From positions 4,526,001-4,590,000 of the forward strand of contig NC_079233.1 in assembly GCF_028502605.1 (NCBI RefSeq): a stretch of DNA of 64,000 bases. The letters run 5' to 3'. The notes below the pieces were generated by a model. It was not told the origin of the DNA, made no database searches, and saw only the letters and a list, made by a program, of their open reading frames with translations. The stretch comes from Trichoderma breve (taxonomy: Eukaryota; Ascomycota; Sordariomycetes; Hypocreales; Hypocreaceae). Shown in pieces: positions 1-11,653 of the stretch; within the stretch, counting starts at the first letter, position 1, and every line of letters begins with the position of its first letter. The translations under genes were made by a program, and so were the position numbers.

Positions 1-121
1 TATTAAAAGAGTGAATGTGCTTAAATACATATATTTATGCCATGGGAAGAAAATATTTTCCGACACTGATGCTACAAACTGCGGCATCAAATCTCCTATG
101 AAAACCCATCTCATCGGTCAA

Positions 122-2833
122 TTACAGCTTCTCGGTAGGCTGCACAGCAGTGCAAACAATGCTATCGAGTGCAAACGAGTTGGTGTTCTTGGTGGGCGTC
201 GTGGCCTGGAATTCAATCACATCCTTTCCAGTACCAGTGAATGTGAAGGCTGATCCGTGCAGCCACTTGTTAGCATTGAAGATGGTAACAGCGGACGCAG
301 ACACGGGGCTAGCATTCGTCTTCGGGTTGACATAGACAGCCACAGCAGGGTAGACACCGTTGGAGGTGTCGGCGGTGCTGAAGAAGTAGTCATACTGGCA
401 AGAGTAGGTCACTCCAGCGCAGGTGGTGAGAGTCTGCTTAACGCCACAGTTGTTGTTCTTGTTGAACGATGTGCACTGGAAAGAGTACTTGGACTTGGGC
501 TTCTCAAGGGTGGATCCGCCGGACACAACAGCGCCGACCAAGCTGCCCAAAGGAGTCCAAGGAGAAATTGCGCCGGTATCAAAACCGCCGTTCGCAACCG
601 GCTTTGCGGTGCAAGTAGCTGTCTGCAAAACGGTGGTTGTGACAGTGGTGGGTGTGTTGTGGGTGGTGAAGGTTGTGACAGTAGTCTTGGGCACAACAGT
701 GGTGATGACATCAACGGTAGTCTTGTGCGCCTCAACGTCCAAGGTTGATGTAACGGTGGTGGCAACGGTGGTGGTAGCCTCGAGCCAGGCAGTCTTAGTA
801 ACGTCGACATCCCGGGTTGTTGTGACTGTGGTAGGCACCGTCTTGAAAGATTCCTTCAACACAGTGGCGGTAGCAATAACATCATCGGTAGCAGTTGCGA
901 TAGTAGGGACAGTCGTGTAAGACTCCTCATAATCAACCGAGACAACAGCGACTCTGTCGATGGTTGTGGCAGTAACTGGCACTGTGGTGTAGAACTCCTT
1001 GAGCTCAGTAACTGTGCTGACAACACCGTTTGTGACGGTGGCAACGTAGGTAACAACAGCGGTTGCGACGAGGTCAACCTCCGTGGTCTTTACAACGTCA
1101 GTAAACACAGCATCAACTTCTGTAACGCTCTTAGTGACAGTTGCATCATAGGTAGCAGTGGCGGTAACGTCAACTTCAGTTGTAGCAACAACACCAGCGA
1201 CAATAGTGGCTGTCTTATCAAGCACAGTGGTCTTGGTCAGGGCCCGGAAGTTGGTGGCATCGACGTCTACGGTGTTGGTGGCAACAATGGACTCCACGAT
1301 GGTCCTGTCGGCACCAACAGTAGTGAGAGAGGTGGCGGTAGAAGTAGCGCTGACAACAACGGTGGTGGTGAAAGTGACAGGGATCGCCTTGTACTTGGTG
1401 ACTTGCTTGCCCGTCTTGGTCAGAACGGCCGTGGAGGTGACATGAGTAGTCAGGTGTGTAGTAAGGGTCTTCACTGCGTCAACCGTCTTGGACACAGTCT
1501 GAGTCACGGTAACAGTAGGCTCAACCTTGGTCACAGTGGTAGTAGGAGCGGGGGCAATAACACAGCCGCAAGCGTTCTTCACTGCGGCCATACCATACTG
1601 CTCAACCCAAACGGCCTCCAAGTTCCGCTTGTGAGATCGCTTGTCAAAGACCGTCATGGTGGACGTGACAGGCGTGTAAACGGGGGTAGGCACGTCAATG
1701 GTCTCCAAGGTAGTAATCGTCTCCAAGCTGGTGTACATGGAGGTGACAGTGACAACATCGGTGCCAGTAGTGACAGTGGCAATATCAGTCTCAACAGGCT
1801 TGACAACAACATCAGTACCAGTATAGACAGTAGCATAGCCGGTGCTGGTAGTAAGGGTCACTGCGTCGGTCTCAACAGCTGTGAGCACAACACTGGTGCC
1901 AGTGTAAACAGTCTCCGTGTTAGTCTGGACGGTAGTGGTAAAGGTGTTTGTTCCAATGACTGTAACAATAGTGCTAACACCAGTGTAGTCTGTGGTGTAA
2001 CCAGTTGTGGTGGTAGTGGTGATAACATCGGTTTCCACAGTTGTGGGAATAACACTGGTACCAGTGTACTTGGTGACATCATCAATGGATGTCACAACCA
2101 GGGAGGTGTAAGTGCTAACAGCGTCTGACACGGTAGCTGTGGATGTGTAGACAGTGACTGGCTTCCAAGAGGTTGAGTCAATGACAGTAGTAGTCTTCTT
2201 AATAGTATCAACCTCAGTAGCAACAACATCTGTCACAACTGCTGTAGCCACTGTCTTAAGGTCAGTGGCCGTTGAGGTGGTAACAGTGGCCACACGAGTA
2301 GCATCTGTGGTGTAAGCTGTGTCGATGACAGTGGCTGTAAAGACAGTATCGGTAGACACGGTCAGATCAACGATCTTTGTGGAGTAGGTAACATCAATAA
2401 CAGCAGTTGAGGTGGTGACGGTGACGGTATCGACGACATGGTTCACAGCCGTGTGGGTTTTAGTCAGCGTCCTCGTAGCGACAATATTGGGAACGTCAAT
2501 GGTGGTTGGCTTGGGTGTGGATGTAGTGGTAGACGAGACTACATCAGTTGACGTGACATAGGCGTCAACGTAAGAGGTTGTCGTGTAGTCCGTCTTGACG
2601 ACAGTGACGTGCGAAGTAGACGTCGGAGTAACGTCCACGGTCTTCGTCTTGAGCAAAACGGCGCTGCAGATCTGCTGGGCCGACTGCGAATAGGCCGGCG
2701 CCATCATTGAAGAAAGCAGATGGTTGTTGGTCCATCCTCTAGTGAAGCAATCGGCGGGAACCTTCTGGACAGGCGAGGCGCTGACGACAGCCACCAGCGG
2801 GAGCAGCTGGAGCAGCGCATTTTGGTACCACAT
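122..2833 (-). CDS. Secreted Val/Thr-rich repeat protein with C-terminal carbohydrate-binding-like domain
   Basis: Single-exon gene of 903 residues. The first 20 or so residues form a signal peptide (hydrophobic LLQLLPLVAVVSA, cleavage near ASPVQ). Residues about 60-740 are dominated by Thr, Val, Ser, Asp and Ala in degenerate repeats such as VYTGTSVV...VETD...TTSTGY and TTEVDVTATAT. This looks like an extended, probably O-mannosylated wall stalk. The last 160 residues change character: Cys-containing, with an NGGFDTGAISPW opening typical of fungal CBM/galactose-binding-like jelly rolls, and four or more cysteines. No hydrophobic C-terminal GPI signal is visible, so it is probably secreted or held in the wall non-covalently. 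Likely role: cell-wall or adhesin-like surface protein. The function is inferred from composition only. The start is the ATG directly before the signal peptide. The opposite strand is open over long stretches only because of repetitive codon use. Confidence 0.8.
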   Translation of the reverse strand: MWYQNALLQLLPLVAVVSASPVQKVPADCFTRGWTNNHLLSSMMAPAYSQSAQQICSAVLLKTKTVDVTPTSTSHVTVVKTDYTTTSYVDAYVTSTDVVSSTTTSTPKPTTIDVPNIVATRTLTKTHTAVNHVVDTVTVTTSTAVIDVTYSTKIVDLTVSTDTVFTATVIDTAYTTDATRVATVTTSTATDLKTVATAVVTDVVATEVDTIKKTTTVIDSTSWKPVTVYTSTATVSDAVSTYTSLVVTSIDDVTKYTGTSVIPTTVETDVITTTTTTGYTTDYTGVSTIVTVIGTNTFTTTVQTNTETVYTGTSVVLTAVETDAVTLTTSTGYATVYTGTDVVVKPVETDIATVTTGTDVVTVTSMYTSLETITTLETIDVPTPVYTPVTSTMTVFDKRSHKRNLEAVWVEQYGMAAVKNACGCVIAPAPTTTVTKVEPTVTVTQTVSKTVDAVKTLTTHLTTHVTSTAVLTKTGKQVTKYKAIPVTFTTTVVVSATSTATSLTTVGADRTIVESIVATNTVDVDATNFRALTKTTVLDKTATIVAGVVATTEVDVTATATYDATVTKSVTEVDAVFTDVVKTTEVDLVATAVVTYVATVTNGVVSTVTELKEFYTTVPVTATTIDRVAVVSVDYEESYTTVPTIATATDDVIATATVLKESFKTVPTTVTTTRDVDVTKTAWLEATTTVATTVTSTLDVEAHKTTVDVITTVVPKTTVTTFTTHNTPTTVTTTVLQTATCTAKPVANGGFDTGAISPWTPLGSLVGAVVSGGSTLEKPKSKYSFQCTSFNKNNNCGVKQTLTTCAGVTYSCQYDYFFSTADTSNGVYPAVAVYVNPKTNASPVSASAVTIFNANKWLHGSAFTFTGTGKDVIEFQATTPTKNTNSFALDSIVCTAVQPTEKL

Positions 2834-3985
2834 TTTGGCTTATGCGGATGAAGTCCGATGGCCAAGATGCTAACAAAGATGGATGAAGAGGAAGTGCACT
2901 GAGAAGATAGTACAAAGCTTAACGGGCAGCACGTATTTATGGCCGCATGCTCACTTCCGTTGTGTGATGCCTGAGCCTCATCTTCTGCACAATCGATATC
3001 TGAGAGTATCTAGACCGGTCCATCGCGGCCAAGCTATTGTCTTTTGGCCCACGGCCACGACGGACCTGAAGATTCGGCATTGACGCTGCATTGTCTCGTC
3101 CTGACCAATGAAAAGCATCAATGGCCCGGGAATCTATCTTAAACCAGGAACCCGTGCCCTTAAGCGGGCATATCCGTTGGTGATGGAGAACGGTGGCTGA
3201 GCTGAAATTTTCCCACTATTGCCTTCTAGTACGTGTAGCTTTGTCAGTTCAGGCACGCGAACATCACCTCATGTGGCGTATAATAGCTCTCTTTTTAGTA
3301 TGACGGTAGAGTGGGAAATGCAATCTTGGAAAGAGCAGAGTGGCGAGCTAGAGACTTTCTGCCTCCAGTGTTAACCAAGGTGGGCATGATATCACTGGTA
3401 GCTGTTCCTTTACGGTCTTGTGTCTTTATGGTGGAGGATACGGTTTTTCGGCCATGCCAACAAGTGACAAGGTGTATATAACTCTAAAGGTGTTGAGGAG
3501 CGCCTACCAATGTTTAGCATTTTCATACTCGTACTATGTGCTTCTCAAGCGGATAGCTTATTTACTAAGATGGGTTTTATTCAGTGGATACCGGGAAAAG
3601 AAGATTCAGTATCGATGCGAGACGAGGCATACTCTAGAAGAGATTGCTAGCGGCCATGACCTGAGTCGCCGCGCAAGAGACTGACGCGGTGCCCCGAAAT
3701 GGGTCGAGAAACCCTGCATGAGGCTATCGAGAGAGTAATTTTAAGGCTATCGAGATAATAGTGCCAAGATCAATTGATAGCCCATGATGGTTGGTATTTC
3801 AGCAGCCATCTATCGATTCTTATTGAGCTAAAGATGAACCTCACCCCACAAAGGGGTCCGGTCCGTCGTTCCTAAACTATTCCTGGTCGATTCTTGGGCC
3901 GATCTGGAACGCATCGCTGTCTGACAAGTGGGCCTAGAGAGCTAAGTAGCCAAATACAGAGTAGTCATTCAAAGAAGCAGTTCAG

Positions 3986-4015
3986 CCAAGCTTTACCAAG
4001 CTTTACCAAGCTTTG
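3986..4015. repeat. Short tandem repeat, 10-bp unit
   Basis: About three copies of CCAAGCTTTA in direct tandem, each containing a HindIII-like AAGCTT palindrome. It lies in non-coding DNA and has no evident function. Confidence 0.7.
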
Positions 4016-5320
4016 GAGCATCTCTGCACTAGCGAGGGGCTAGGCAAAGAATTGCCGTGCTTCGCCTTGTTGCGAGTCAGAGTACAACACGCTGTAGTTG
4101 TTGTTGTTTTCCTTCTGGGGAGATGTAACCGATGGGTCAATGGGATAGACTGGTCCGGAACCTCAAGAGCAGCGGAGATCTTCAATACAGCCAATAGTGT
4201 CTTCATTGGCGTCACTGGGTGTAATTCGCTCAGTGGTGATAATGACGGTGATTGGAGTATTTGATGCAAATATTTTACAGCATGTCGCGATGAACTGTGC
4301 CCCTAATTGTGTGTGGTAATGAACAGCCCCATCATTCACGTAAGAATGTTGTTCGCTACAGCTGCACAATGTCCTACGAGTACATTTTTGAAAAATATAA
4401 CCAAAATTAGCCCTGCAATTGGTTACTGAGAAAAAAGGCAGAAAGAGAAGTCTTCTCTGTCAAGCAAAACAATCGACGGGGCTGACTTGCGGTAGCAAGG
4501 TAAAGCTAGAGTGATGCAGGCGTCTAAGACTACCAACTCTACTCCCATCAAGCCACTGAAGAGGCGGAAGACGAGTGACTGCTCGACATCGTTTGGGAAG
4601 CAAATGGCGTCTTCGTAAATGGAGTTATACCAATGTTCCCCTATTTAAATAGTAAAAGACCATTGGATGGCCCGTATACTATTAGGCCAACAGGCCATAA
4701 GATTAGGTCAATAATACATATTGTAGCAATTATAATAATAAAGTCAGTAGCTTAGAAGGCATTGGCACGTTACGGGGGACTAGGTCGTGATAACCCCTCA
4801 CTGGGACAACCTAGATATCCATCCTTGCTTACCGAAGGTCCAATTCTGGCAGAGGTTGTTAATAATGTGTGTCTGCTGCCACCTGCCGTTTGTTTTGTTT
4901 CTTTATATGGCATCTAATCATCTATATATGGCTCAAACATTCGCTGAATTCAAAGATGGCCCAACAATCTGATCCCAACACTTCACGTTGGGTTGACTCG
5001 CCCCCTAAAGACATCTTAAAGCTCGAACAGCAATACTCATGCCAGAGAGATATATTCAAAAAAATCTTTCTACTCATCCTAGCAAGGGGTACATGTTTGC
5101 GGCCAGCCAGATGTGCTGACTGAATAGTATCATTGGTACGCTAACAGTTGACGAAACATCTAGCATAATCTCTGCGAATGACTTCGCTGATCAGATCAAG
5201 TAAGCTCTCCTCAATCTTACCCGTTGCCTTCTGTTAGCCGTCGTAGTTCTGTTGCCTTTTCAGATCAAGAGTCGCAGAGGGATGGCAGACTTGGCGATGG
5301 TTCTAATAACTCTATGACAG

Positions 5321-5764
5321 GGCAACGACGCTGTCCTGATACGTTTCAGCCCATCAAAAGATATCGACAATGAATTCTCACAGTTGCAAAGCAGCCATAT
5401 TCCTACTGTCACCCAGAATATTATTATCCGGTTAATAATTAGCCATCTGAAATTTCATATGCCTGACGAGAGCAAATTCTACCCTAGATACTACAACACA
5501 ATGAGGCGTGAAACGCACGAGAACGGCGTCTTTCGAGACCCTACCCAATAGAGCGCCAAATATCATAGCGATCGTATTGGAACGAAACAGGAAACACAAG
5601 AAGATACGAAGCAGATACAAATTTGGCATAACTGCATCGAGTTCGTTGACCGCCTGGAGAGACATACCCAAGGAAGAAACGAACATCGTGACAGATATGA
5701 TCTTTTCAGCCCAAAGACGATAGCTACTAGAGTCACGAACAGTATTCCTGCTAGTATCTTTTAA
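5321..5764 (+). pseudogene. Decayed protein-coding fragment with an in-frame stop
   Basis: From 5321 one frame reads a protein-like sequence (start GNDAVLIRFSPSKDIDNEF) of 76 codons. It meets TAG at 5549, then continues in the same frame for another 70 codons with normal composition (for example IWHNCIEFVDRLERH) to TAA at 5762. Upstream, 4955-5098 (ATG, MAQQSDPNTSRWVDS) and about 5148-5210 (ending NDFADQIK before a GTAAGC donor) look like earlier exons. No set of splice sites joins all pieces in phase. I do not recognise the family. The simplest reading is a gene inactivated by a nonsense mutation and small deletions. An intact gene with an unusual structure is the alternative. Confidence 0.35.
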
Positions 5765-6578
5765 GGTGTGCCTTTATAGACATACTTGTAGAAACAAAGA
5801 ACGGCACTCTGTTCAAATGCTGCTGCAGACGTATATGCGTAGACTGTCTCGGTACCAACCAAACTTCAAGAGACAATAAAAAATAGCGCTGCTGCCATCA
5901 ATATATAAACAAGAGTAAGCAAATCGGTACTTAAAGTAAGCATTGCAATTTGAAGTCTTTTGCTGATTTCTAAGAACCGCAAGTTTCGCTTTCGTATCAA
6001 GATGCTGCCTTGACAGCCTCAGCTAAGCATGAATGATGTGGGTCGAAGGTTAGGAGAAAGCCAAGACTTGCGCTTTCCCAATCCGTCAGGGTACGGGGAT
6101 GCAGCGTAGATACCAATTGACATGGATTGTAAGACATCGATTTCCGTAAATCCGCATTAAAGAGAACATAAGGCTGCTCTTAATTCCAAATTAGGAAAAT
6201 GTAATTAACGACCTGAGCATGTTGCGATAACGTCAGTGGGCCGTAGGGAAGCCCTAACTCCGAGAGTTCTCACTGGTGAAGTATCCCATTTCTCTAGTCA
6301 TCAATCCGTTTTGAGCTTGACGGGCTGTTTGGCATTTATTGCACAAAAAACAGAGAAATCTGCTGCCTCTACTCCATGCTGGAGTATACAACTGCCGTAA
6401 AGATTATACTCACGCAACGTATATTATTAATTAGGATTTGTCAGGTAAAAATGTTGAAAGCGTAATCACACGCCATCCGCTATTGTATCTTCATCTCGTG
6501 TGTCTTCCGTGGCTGAATTACGAGTTCTAAGTCACTTAGTACTCATTCAAGTTCGAGAGAAGATGTCTCTCTCGGAGA

Positions 6579-6586
6579 TATATAAG
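6579..6586 (+). promoter_or_regulatory. TATA box of the reductase gene
   Basis: TATATAAG lies about 120 nt before the ATG at 6705, followed by a pyrimidine- and A-rich leader, as expected for a strongly inducible fungal promoter. Confidence 0.45.
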
Positions 6587-6704
6587 ACAGCTTGAAACCC
6601 ATCTCCTTATTCTAGAAAGCCATTCGCAAACCATCAATACATCCTTTCTCATACTCTGAAGAGTAATTATACTGATATACTACTATAAATTTCTTCTATG
6701 CATC

Positions 6705-7806
6705 ATGTCTTCGTCCAAAGTCACCGTCCCTAAAGGCTCCTGGGTCCTCGTTACTGGCGTCAACGGCTTCGTCGGAACTCATGTCGCGAAGCAATTCCTA
6801 GAGCATGGCTATAAGGTCCGAGGCACGGTCCGCGATGTATCGTTGTATCCCTGGCTCGCCAACGACCTTTTCAAGACTTATGCGCAGAGCGGCGACTTTG
6901 AGGTAGTGACTGCAGATCTTGAAGCCGATAATGCCTTTGAGGAGGCTGTTAAAGGCGTTCAGATCATCCAGCATGTCGCCTCGGTTATGAGCTTCTCTCC
7001 TGATCCCAATACCGTCATTCCCCAAACCGTCAAAGGCGTTACCTCTCTTCTTGAAGCCGCAATCAAAGAACCTTCCGTCAAAGAGTTTGTTTATACCAGC
7101 TCGCTGGTGGCATCTACTGCCCCAGCACTGGGAAATAACACAAATGTCACTCGAGATACCTGGAATGATATGGCCGTCGAGCTTGCTTGGGCTCCGCCTC
7201 CTTACGAGCCTAGCCGAGGTCCCGTTGTATACATGGCAAGCAAGGCTATTGCCGAGAAAGCAGCGTGGGACTTTGTCAAGGATAAAAAGCCTCACTTTAC
7301 TCTTAACGTCGTAGCTCCCTCCGGCATCATTGGTGAACCACTTAACAAATTCAACACTGACAAAGGGTCTTCTTGGCTCAAGTACCTATACGACGGTTCT
7401 CTCGAGCGAATAATCGGCATGCCTGCGAGTAAGTATCGTATTTTCCCTTTATTTATATCCAATATGCATTGCTAACTCGTCGACTTCAGATTGGGTGGTA
7501 GATGTTAAGGATACTGCGCTGCTCCATGTTGCTGCTGCACTGGATCCCGAAACCAAGGGGGAACGCATCCAGGCTTGGGGTAACAACGTTAATTGGGACG
7601 ATTTTCTTGCCATTTTCAGAGACTTATATCCAAATGAGAAGTGGGTTGATGACTTCACAGGCAAAGTTAAGTTGAGCATCACCACCGACCAGACCCCAGC
7701 TTTAGCTCTCTTGAAGAAATGGGGCAACCAAGATGGATGGACAACCCCTCGTGATTCGGTGGCCCAGGCTGTGGATGTTTACCTCAAGTGGTACCCCCGT
7801 AGCTAA
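6705..7806 (+). CDS. NAD(P)-dependent aldehyde/ketone reductase, extended SDR (GRE2-like)
   Basis: Two exons, 6705-7428 and 7490-7806. The 61-nt intron has a GTAAGT donor and a GCTAAC branch site, and gives 346 residues. Residues 13-44 hold the Rossmann motif TGVNGFVGTH (glycines at 18, 21, 24). The catalytic YxxxK is Y176-MAS-K180 with Ser132/133 upstream. The family strand after the intron (NWVVDVKDTALLHVAAAL) is restored only by splicing. Extended SDRs of this GRE2/methylglyoxal-reductase/dihydroflavonol-reductase type reduce aldehydes and ketones with NADPH in the cytosol. The substrate cannot be told from sequence. It converges tail-to-tail with the sugar transporter at 7982 and opens a block of esterases, transporters and a Zn2Cys6 regulator, so a catabolic or detoxifying role is plausible. 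Confidence 0.85.
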
Positions 7807-7981
7807 GTATAGCAACTTTAAGATGAATTATTCATCTCAACTAGTGTAGCGCAAATCGATATAACTGGTTATTCTGAGGAACATAGTTTATCACCTTTTT
7901 GTGAATTTAAAATAATGATATTAGGCTATGTTTTGTAAGACAAACCATCCAACAATAATCGTTTATTAAGAGTTATTGAAG

Positions 7982-9930
7982 TCAATCAGTTACGCCTGCG
8001 TTTTGCGAAGCTGACTTGGCTTCCGATTCAGTCATCTCTATTTTGTAGCTTGCCCAATGGCGCTTGGGTACCTTCCTTTCATACAGTTCATCAATCTCAG
8101 CAAGTGTTCGCTTCGCAGTCTCTGGCCTAAACAACAAAGGTGAATCAGTCGCTTTCCTTTTACTTTCCCTGAAACACGAAATTCGGGGATAGAAACGGCA
8201 AAGGGGACGTACAAGTAGAAATAGCTCCACACAATAGTGATAAGCATAAACCCTCCAAATACTAAGAAAGCCTTGGCTCCCAAGTTTCCGCTTTACACCG
8301 CACATAAAAGATGCATCTATTAGTCATTGTACTCGAGAGCATGAGGAGATATGAGTGGCAAAACATACGCATCTGCACTAGTCAACTGTGGTATAGCAAA
8401 CGTGGTGATAATTGCAGTCACATATGACCAGAATAAGGTCCATGTCATAGAAGGCTCTCTGAGATGAGCGGTGGGTATTTCGGTCGGGAGGACGTAAATT
8501 CTGTGTTTGTCATAGTTAGCTCAATGGAAACGGCAGCAATGCCTGACGGATGAAAGCTTACATCGATTGAAAACTGATTGAGTTAACAAAGGCGAAGATG
8601 ATGCAGAGAGCCGCAAGGGCCAGCTGCTCAGGTCGAGTTTTGAGCCCAACACACGCAATGATGCCAGCTGCAAGATCCAGAAGAAAGAGGAGGATGTAGC
8701 CTGGGAGTGCAACGGTTCGTCTGCCAAACCTATCAAGCAGAAAAGGCCCAAGAAGTGTGCCGACAAATTGCATCAAGAAGATGATGATGGTAATCTTGAA
8801 CGGATCCGAGACGCCACTCTGCACTAAGATGACGGTTGAGTATGTACCAACCAAGATCTGACCACCAACCTGTGAAAGGCAGAGCAGAGCAGCAGAGGAC
8901 ATCGTTCGCTCCAAGTTTGCTAGATTCAGAATCTCCCAAAACTTAAAGGCTGTCTTCTTTTCGCTTGTTGATCGTAATGCGACGGTAGCAATCGATAACT
9001 CGGCTTCTGCAAGAAAAGAATTACCGCCGCGTAGAGCAGTGAGACTTGCTTTAGCTGCATCTGTTCGACCTTTGCTGAGCAGCCAAATGGGTGATTCAGT
9101 GAGGAAACACGACAAGACCAACAGCAGAACAGGTAGCGCCGCCTGGATTGCAAGTGGGATAATATACTGTCTTCTGTCCAAAATCTTGGCTGATCCCCAC
9201 ACTACCACCGTGGCGATGACTGAGACTGCACCACTCCCAGCAATAGCAAATCCCACTGCTCGAGCTCGGACATTGGCCGGTACCAATTCAGAGAGATAGA
9301 TAGGGGCAATATTTGTGAGAATACTGATTCCAAAGTCTATACTCATGTTAGATTCTGCTCAGTACTCGACAGAGGGAAACTAACAGTTCCAAAATCTGCC
9401 TACAACGAGGGCTCCTAGATTTGGAGCGAAGAGTTGCAAAATTGAGCCCGGTATGCACATGGTTGCATATGCCACGAGAAAGCCACCTTTTCTTCCTAGA
9501 TAATTTTGTATGGGAATGGCTGAGAAGGCTCCAAGCGCGGCGCCTACAATTGGAACAGTGATAACCAAATCAAGGTTACGCGCCTTTCCAACCAATATGT
9601 CAGTGACTATAAGGCATAAGAGATGAAGACGGTGAGTGGTATAGATACCGTGAACACAGGAAGTCCATCGAATCCTAGACCCTGATATTTATTCACGAAG
9701 AGCGGTAAGGAGACCAATGGCGAAGTAAAGGCATTATCGTAGCCGTAAAGGCCAAGGGCGAACCCGACGATAGTCACTATAAATTTGTTAGTTGGCTGAT
9801 AACACTGAGCAGTTTGGTTCTTACAATTCATGAGAACCCTCCAATTCCACCATTTTTGGTCCGTGGGAAGCGCTTGGGTATGGTCAATAACTTCTTCGTG
9901 AGAAGACTCCTGAGTTGGTTTTGTGTCCAT
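7982..9930 (-). CDS. MFS sugar-porter family transporter
   Basis: Seven exons: 9930-9825, 9776-9649, 9583-9385, 9336-8562, 8500-8369, 8290-8213 and 8126-7982, giving 520 residues. All junctions keep phase and have GT-AG borders with introns of 48-86 nt. The first intron is 48 nt with no stop and can be misread as coding. Sugar-porter signatures are present: GFALGLYGYDNAFTSP in the first helix, NYLGRKGG in loop 2-3, YLSELVPANVRARAVG, ESPIWLLSKGR, DRFGRR in loop 8-9, YVLPTEIPTAHLR, and LPETAKRTLAEIDELYE after helix 12. About 12 membrane helices, plasma membrane, H+ symport by family rule. The substrate is unknown (hexose, disaccharide or polyol). It is transcribed divergently from the hydrolase at 10407. 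The shared promoter holds a CCGAG array. Confidence 0.85.
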
Positions 9931-10406
9931 GGCGGTAGAATCGACAAGAGTGGCGACACTCTTTTCTATTGATGAGTATCTGTAGACGAGAAGAAGAGAT
10001 TTCGTTTGAGGAACAGGCGGCTTGTTCCAGCTGTATTATATGTAATTCACATTGGTCGATCAAAAGCTACTCTGGGATACGAGGACATGCTGCAATGGAT
10101 CTACCCAGTGCCAGGGAGGCGAATGCAAGGCCTCCTTGTCTCCGAGCAATACAGGGGCTCTGAAAAAAAAATTGCAGGCTTTCTCCACGATCTTGAAAAT
10201 ACATGTACCGAGCAAGCGACCGAGCAAGCGACCGAGATGTGCCCATCAGCCGTTCTAGACCAACTGGGGAATAGTGGCACAGCTCAGCTGCATAGTATAT
10301 GATTCCACGCCGTGCAAACACAGTTGTCCATCATTTCTCACGATATTTGAGCGAAATTCTTTGCATATTGTAGATTGTTAGCATTTCATCATTCATACAT
10401 GCGAAA
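9931..10406. promoter_or_regulatory. Divergent promoter: sugar transporter / alpha-beta hydrolase
   Basis: The 476-nt non-coding spacer separates two outward-reading start codons. Its notable content is the CCGAG array at 10208-10236. No other gene is seen. Confidence 0.5.
10208..10236 (+). promoter_or_regulatory. CCGAG x3 array at 12-bp spacing, putative Zn2Cys6 operator
   Basis: CCGAG starts at 10208, 10220 and 10232, exactly 12 bp apart, with identical AAGCGA-type spacers. Zn2Cys6 proteins bind CCG/CGG triplets at fixed spacing. The regulator gene lies 1.4 kb away. The same arrangement recurs at 13842-13870 in that regulator's own promoter. Binding is inferred. Confidence 0.5.
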
Positions 10407-11628
10407 ATGGAACACACCAACGGGTCAGATGTTTCCCAAAACATTATTGAGGATGCGGACATGAACTATATGCAGGTGGGGTCACAAGTTCCAGCCATCT
10501 TTACCCCAATGTGCCATTGACATGCGCTAATCCGAGGTGAATCTCAAGGAATTGTTCAAGTTGCCTCCATCAAGAATCGCAACTATACACCCAGCTGATC
10601 ATGTAGAGATGCGCAAGTGGCTCACTGAAGAGTACATTACTTGGCCGAAGACTCCTCCTGTTGAAGCAAGATCGCGTGCTATCTCCAAGATACACATCCA
10701 GACTGTTCCGGTCACATATGAGGATGGAAATCAATTCGCAGTTCGAGTTTACGATCCGGAAATTAAAGACTCGAGCCCAAGGCCAGCTTTAATCATGTAT
10801 CATGGGGGTGGTTGGGTTCATGGATTCCCAGAAGTGGACGAAGGTTCGACACATCAAAATACATACCCCTCGATCTTGGAGAGATACCTGACATCTATCA
10901 CAGGAACTGCGGAATTCTTCGCGTCTGAGTTGCGTGCAGTGGTGATTAATGTCGATTATCGTCTCGCTCCCGAGAATAAATTTCCAATTCCTCTCAACGA
11001 CTGCTATCAAGCAGTGCAGTGGGCAATAGATAACGCGGCGAAGTATAACATCAATCCGGATAGAATCGGTCTTTGGGGTTGTTCGGCTGGTGGTAATCTT
11101 GCTGCAGCCGTGGCACTTCGGGATGCAAAGGAACACACTGTTCCTAGAATTCGCCATGTTAACTTGGTTGTTCCTGTTACATGCCACCCTGATTTGTATC
11201 CTGAGGTTTTAAAAGCTTCAAGATCATCAGGCCGCATAGACAAGGACGTCGTTGGACAGTTAGCGGTCCTCAGAGCAGTATGGGGTAAGTCGAGCAACTA
11301 AAAACGTCTTCTTACTAGATAATGTATCTAATACATGATCACAGACAACTATGCAGGTGTCGAATTCGCGCACGGATACGCCTCGGTGCTTAAGACTGAA
11401 GTTCCAACTAATCATCCGCCATGTCATATCACGGTGGCTGGCCGGGATGGACTTCGAGACGAGGGTATAGCATACGCCCTGCATCTGAGAAATGCAGGTA
11501 TAGATACCCAACTGGAGATTGTCCCGGGGGTTCCTCATGGGATCACATTTCCAACCACAACACTAGCAGCAAGGCAATTCTTCAGAAACCAAGTCCGTGC
11601 GTTAGACTACGCACTGAAGACAATTTAG
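10407..11628 (+). CDS. Alpha/beta-hydrolase fold-3 (HSL-type) esterase
   Basis: Three exons, 10407-10475, 10537-11284 and 11345-11628, giving 366 residues. Both introns (61 and 60 nt) end in AG and keep phase. The reading frame opening at 10537 is a GTG and not a start, so a short first exon from ATG 10407 is needed. The oxyanion motif HGGGW is at residues 112-116, the nucleophile elbow GCSAGG has Ser206, and the acid and histidine are in GRDGLRDEG and VPGVPHGI near the end. No signal peptide is seen, so it is cytosolic. The family hydrolyses short acyl esters, lactones or carbamates. The neighbouring reductase, two transporters, secreted carboxylesterase and regulator suggest breakdown of an ester or lactone substrate (inferred). 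Confidence 0.85.
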
Positions 11629-11653
11629 ATAGAACAACAGAGTCGATATTAGT

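Larger units (their letters stand above)
2834..6704. other. Gene-poor spacer with one decayed coding fragment
   Basis: No intact gene is visible in 3.9 kb. Open frames here are short and lack motifs. The stretch at 3700-3780 contains imperfect copies of GGCTATCGAGA. A coding-like remnant lies at about 4955-5764 (annotated separately). The last 150 bases are the promoter of the reductase gene at 6705. Confidence 0.55.

Noticed and set aside
257..2128. Several long open frames antisense to the Val/Thr-rich repeat gene
   Set aside because: They mirror the repetitive ACN/GTN codon pattern of the real gene, overlap each other in different frames and show no family motif or signal peptide.
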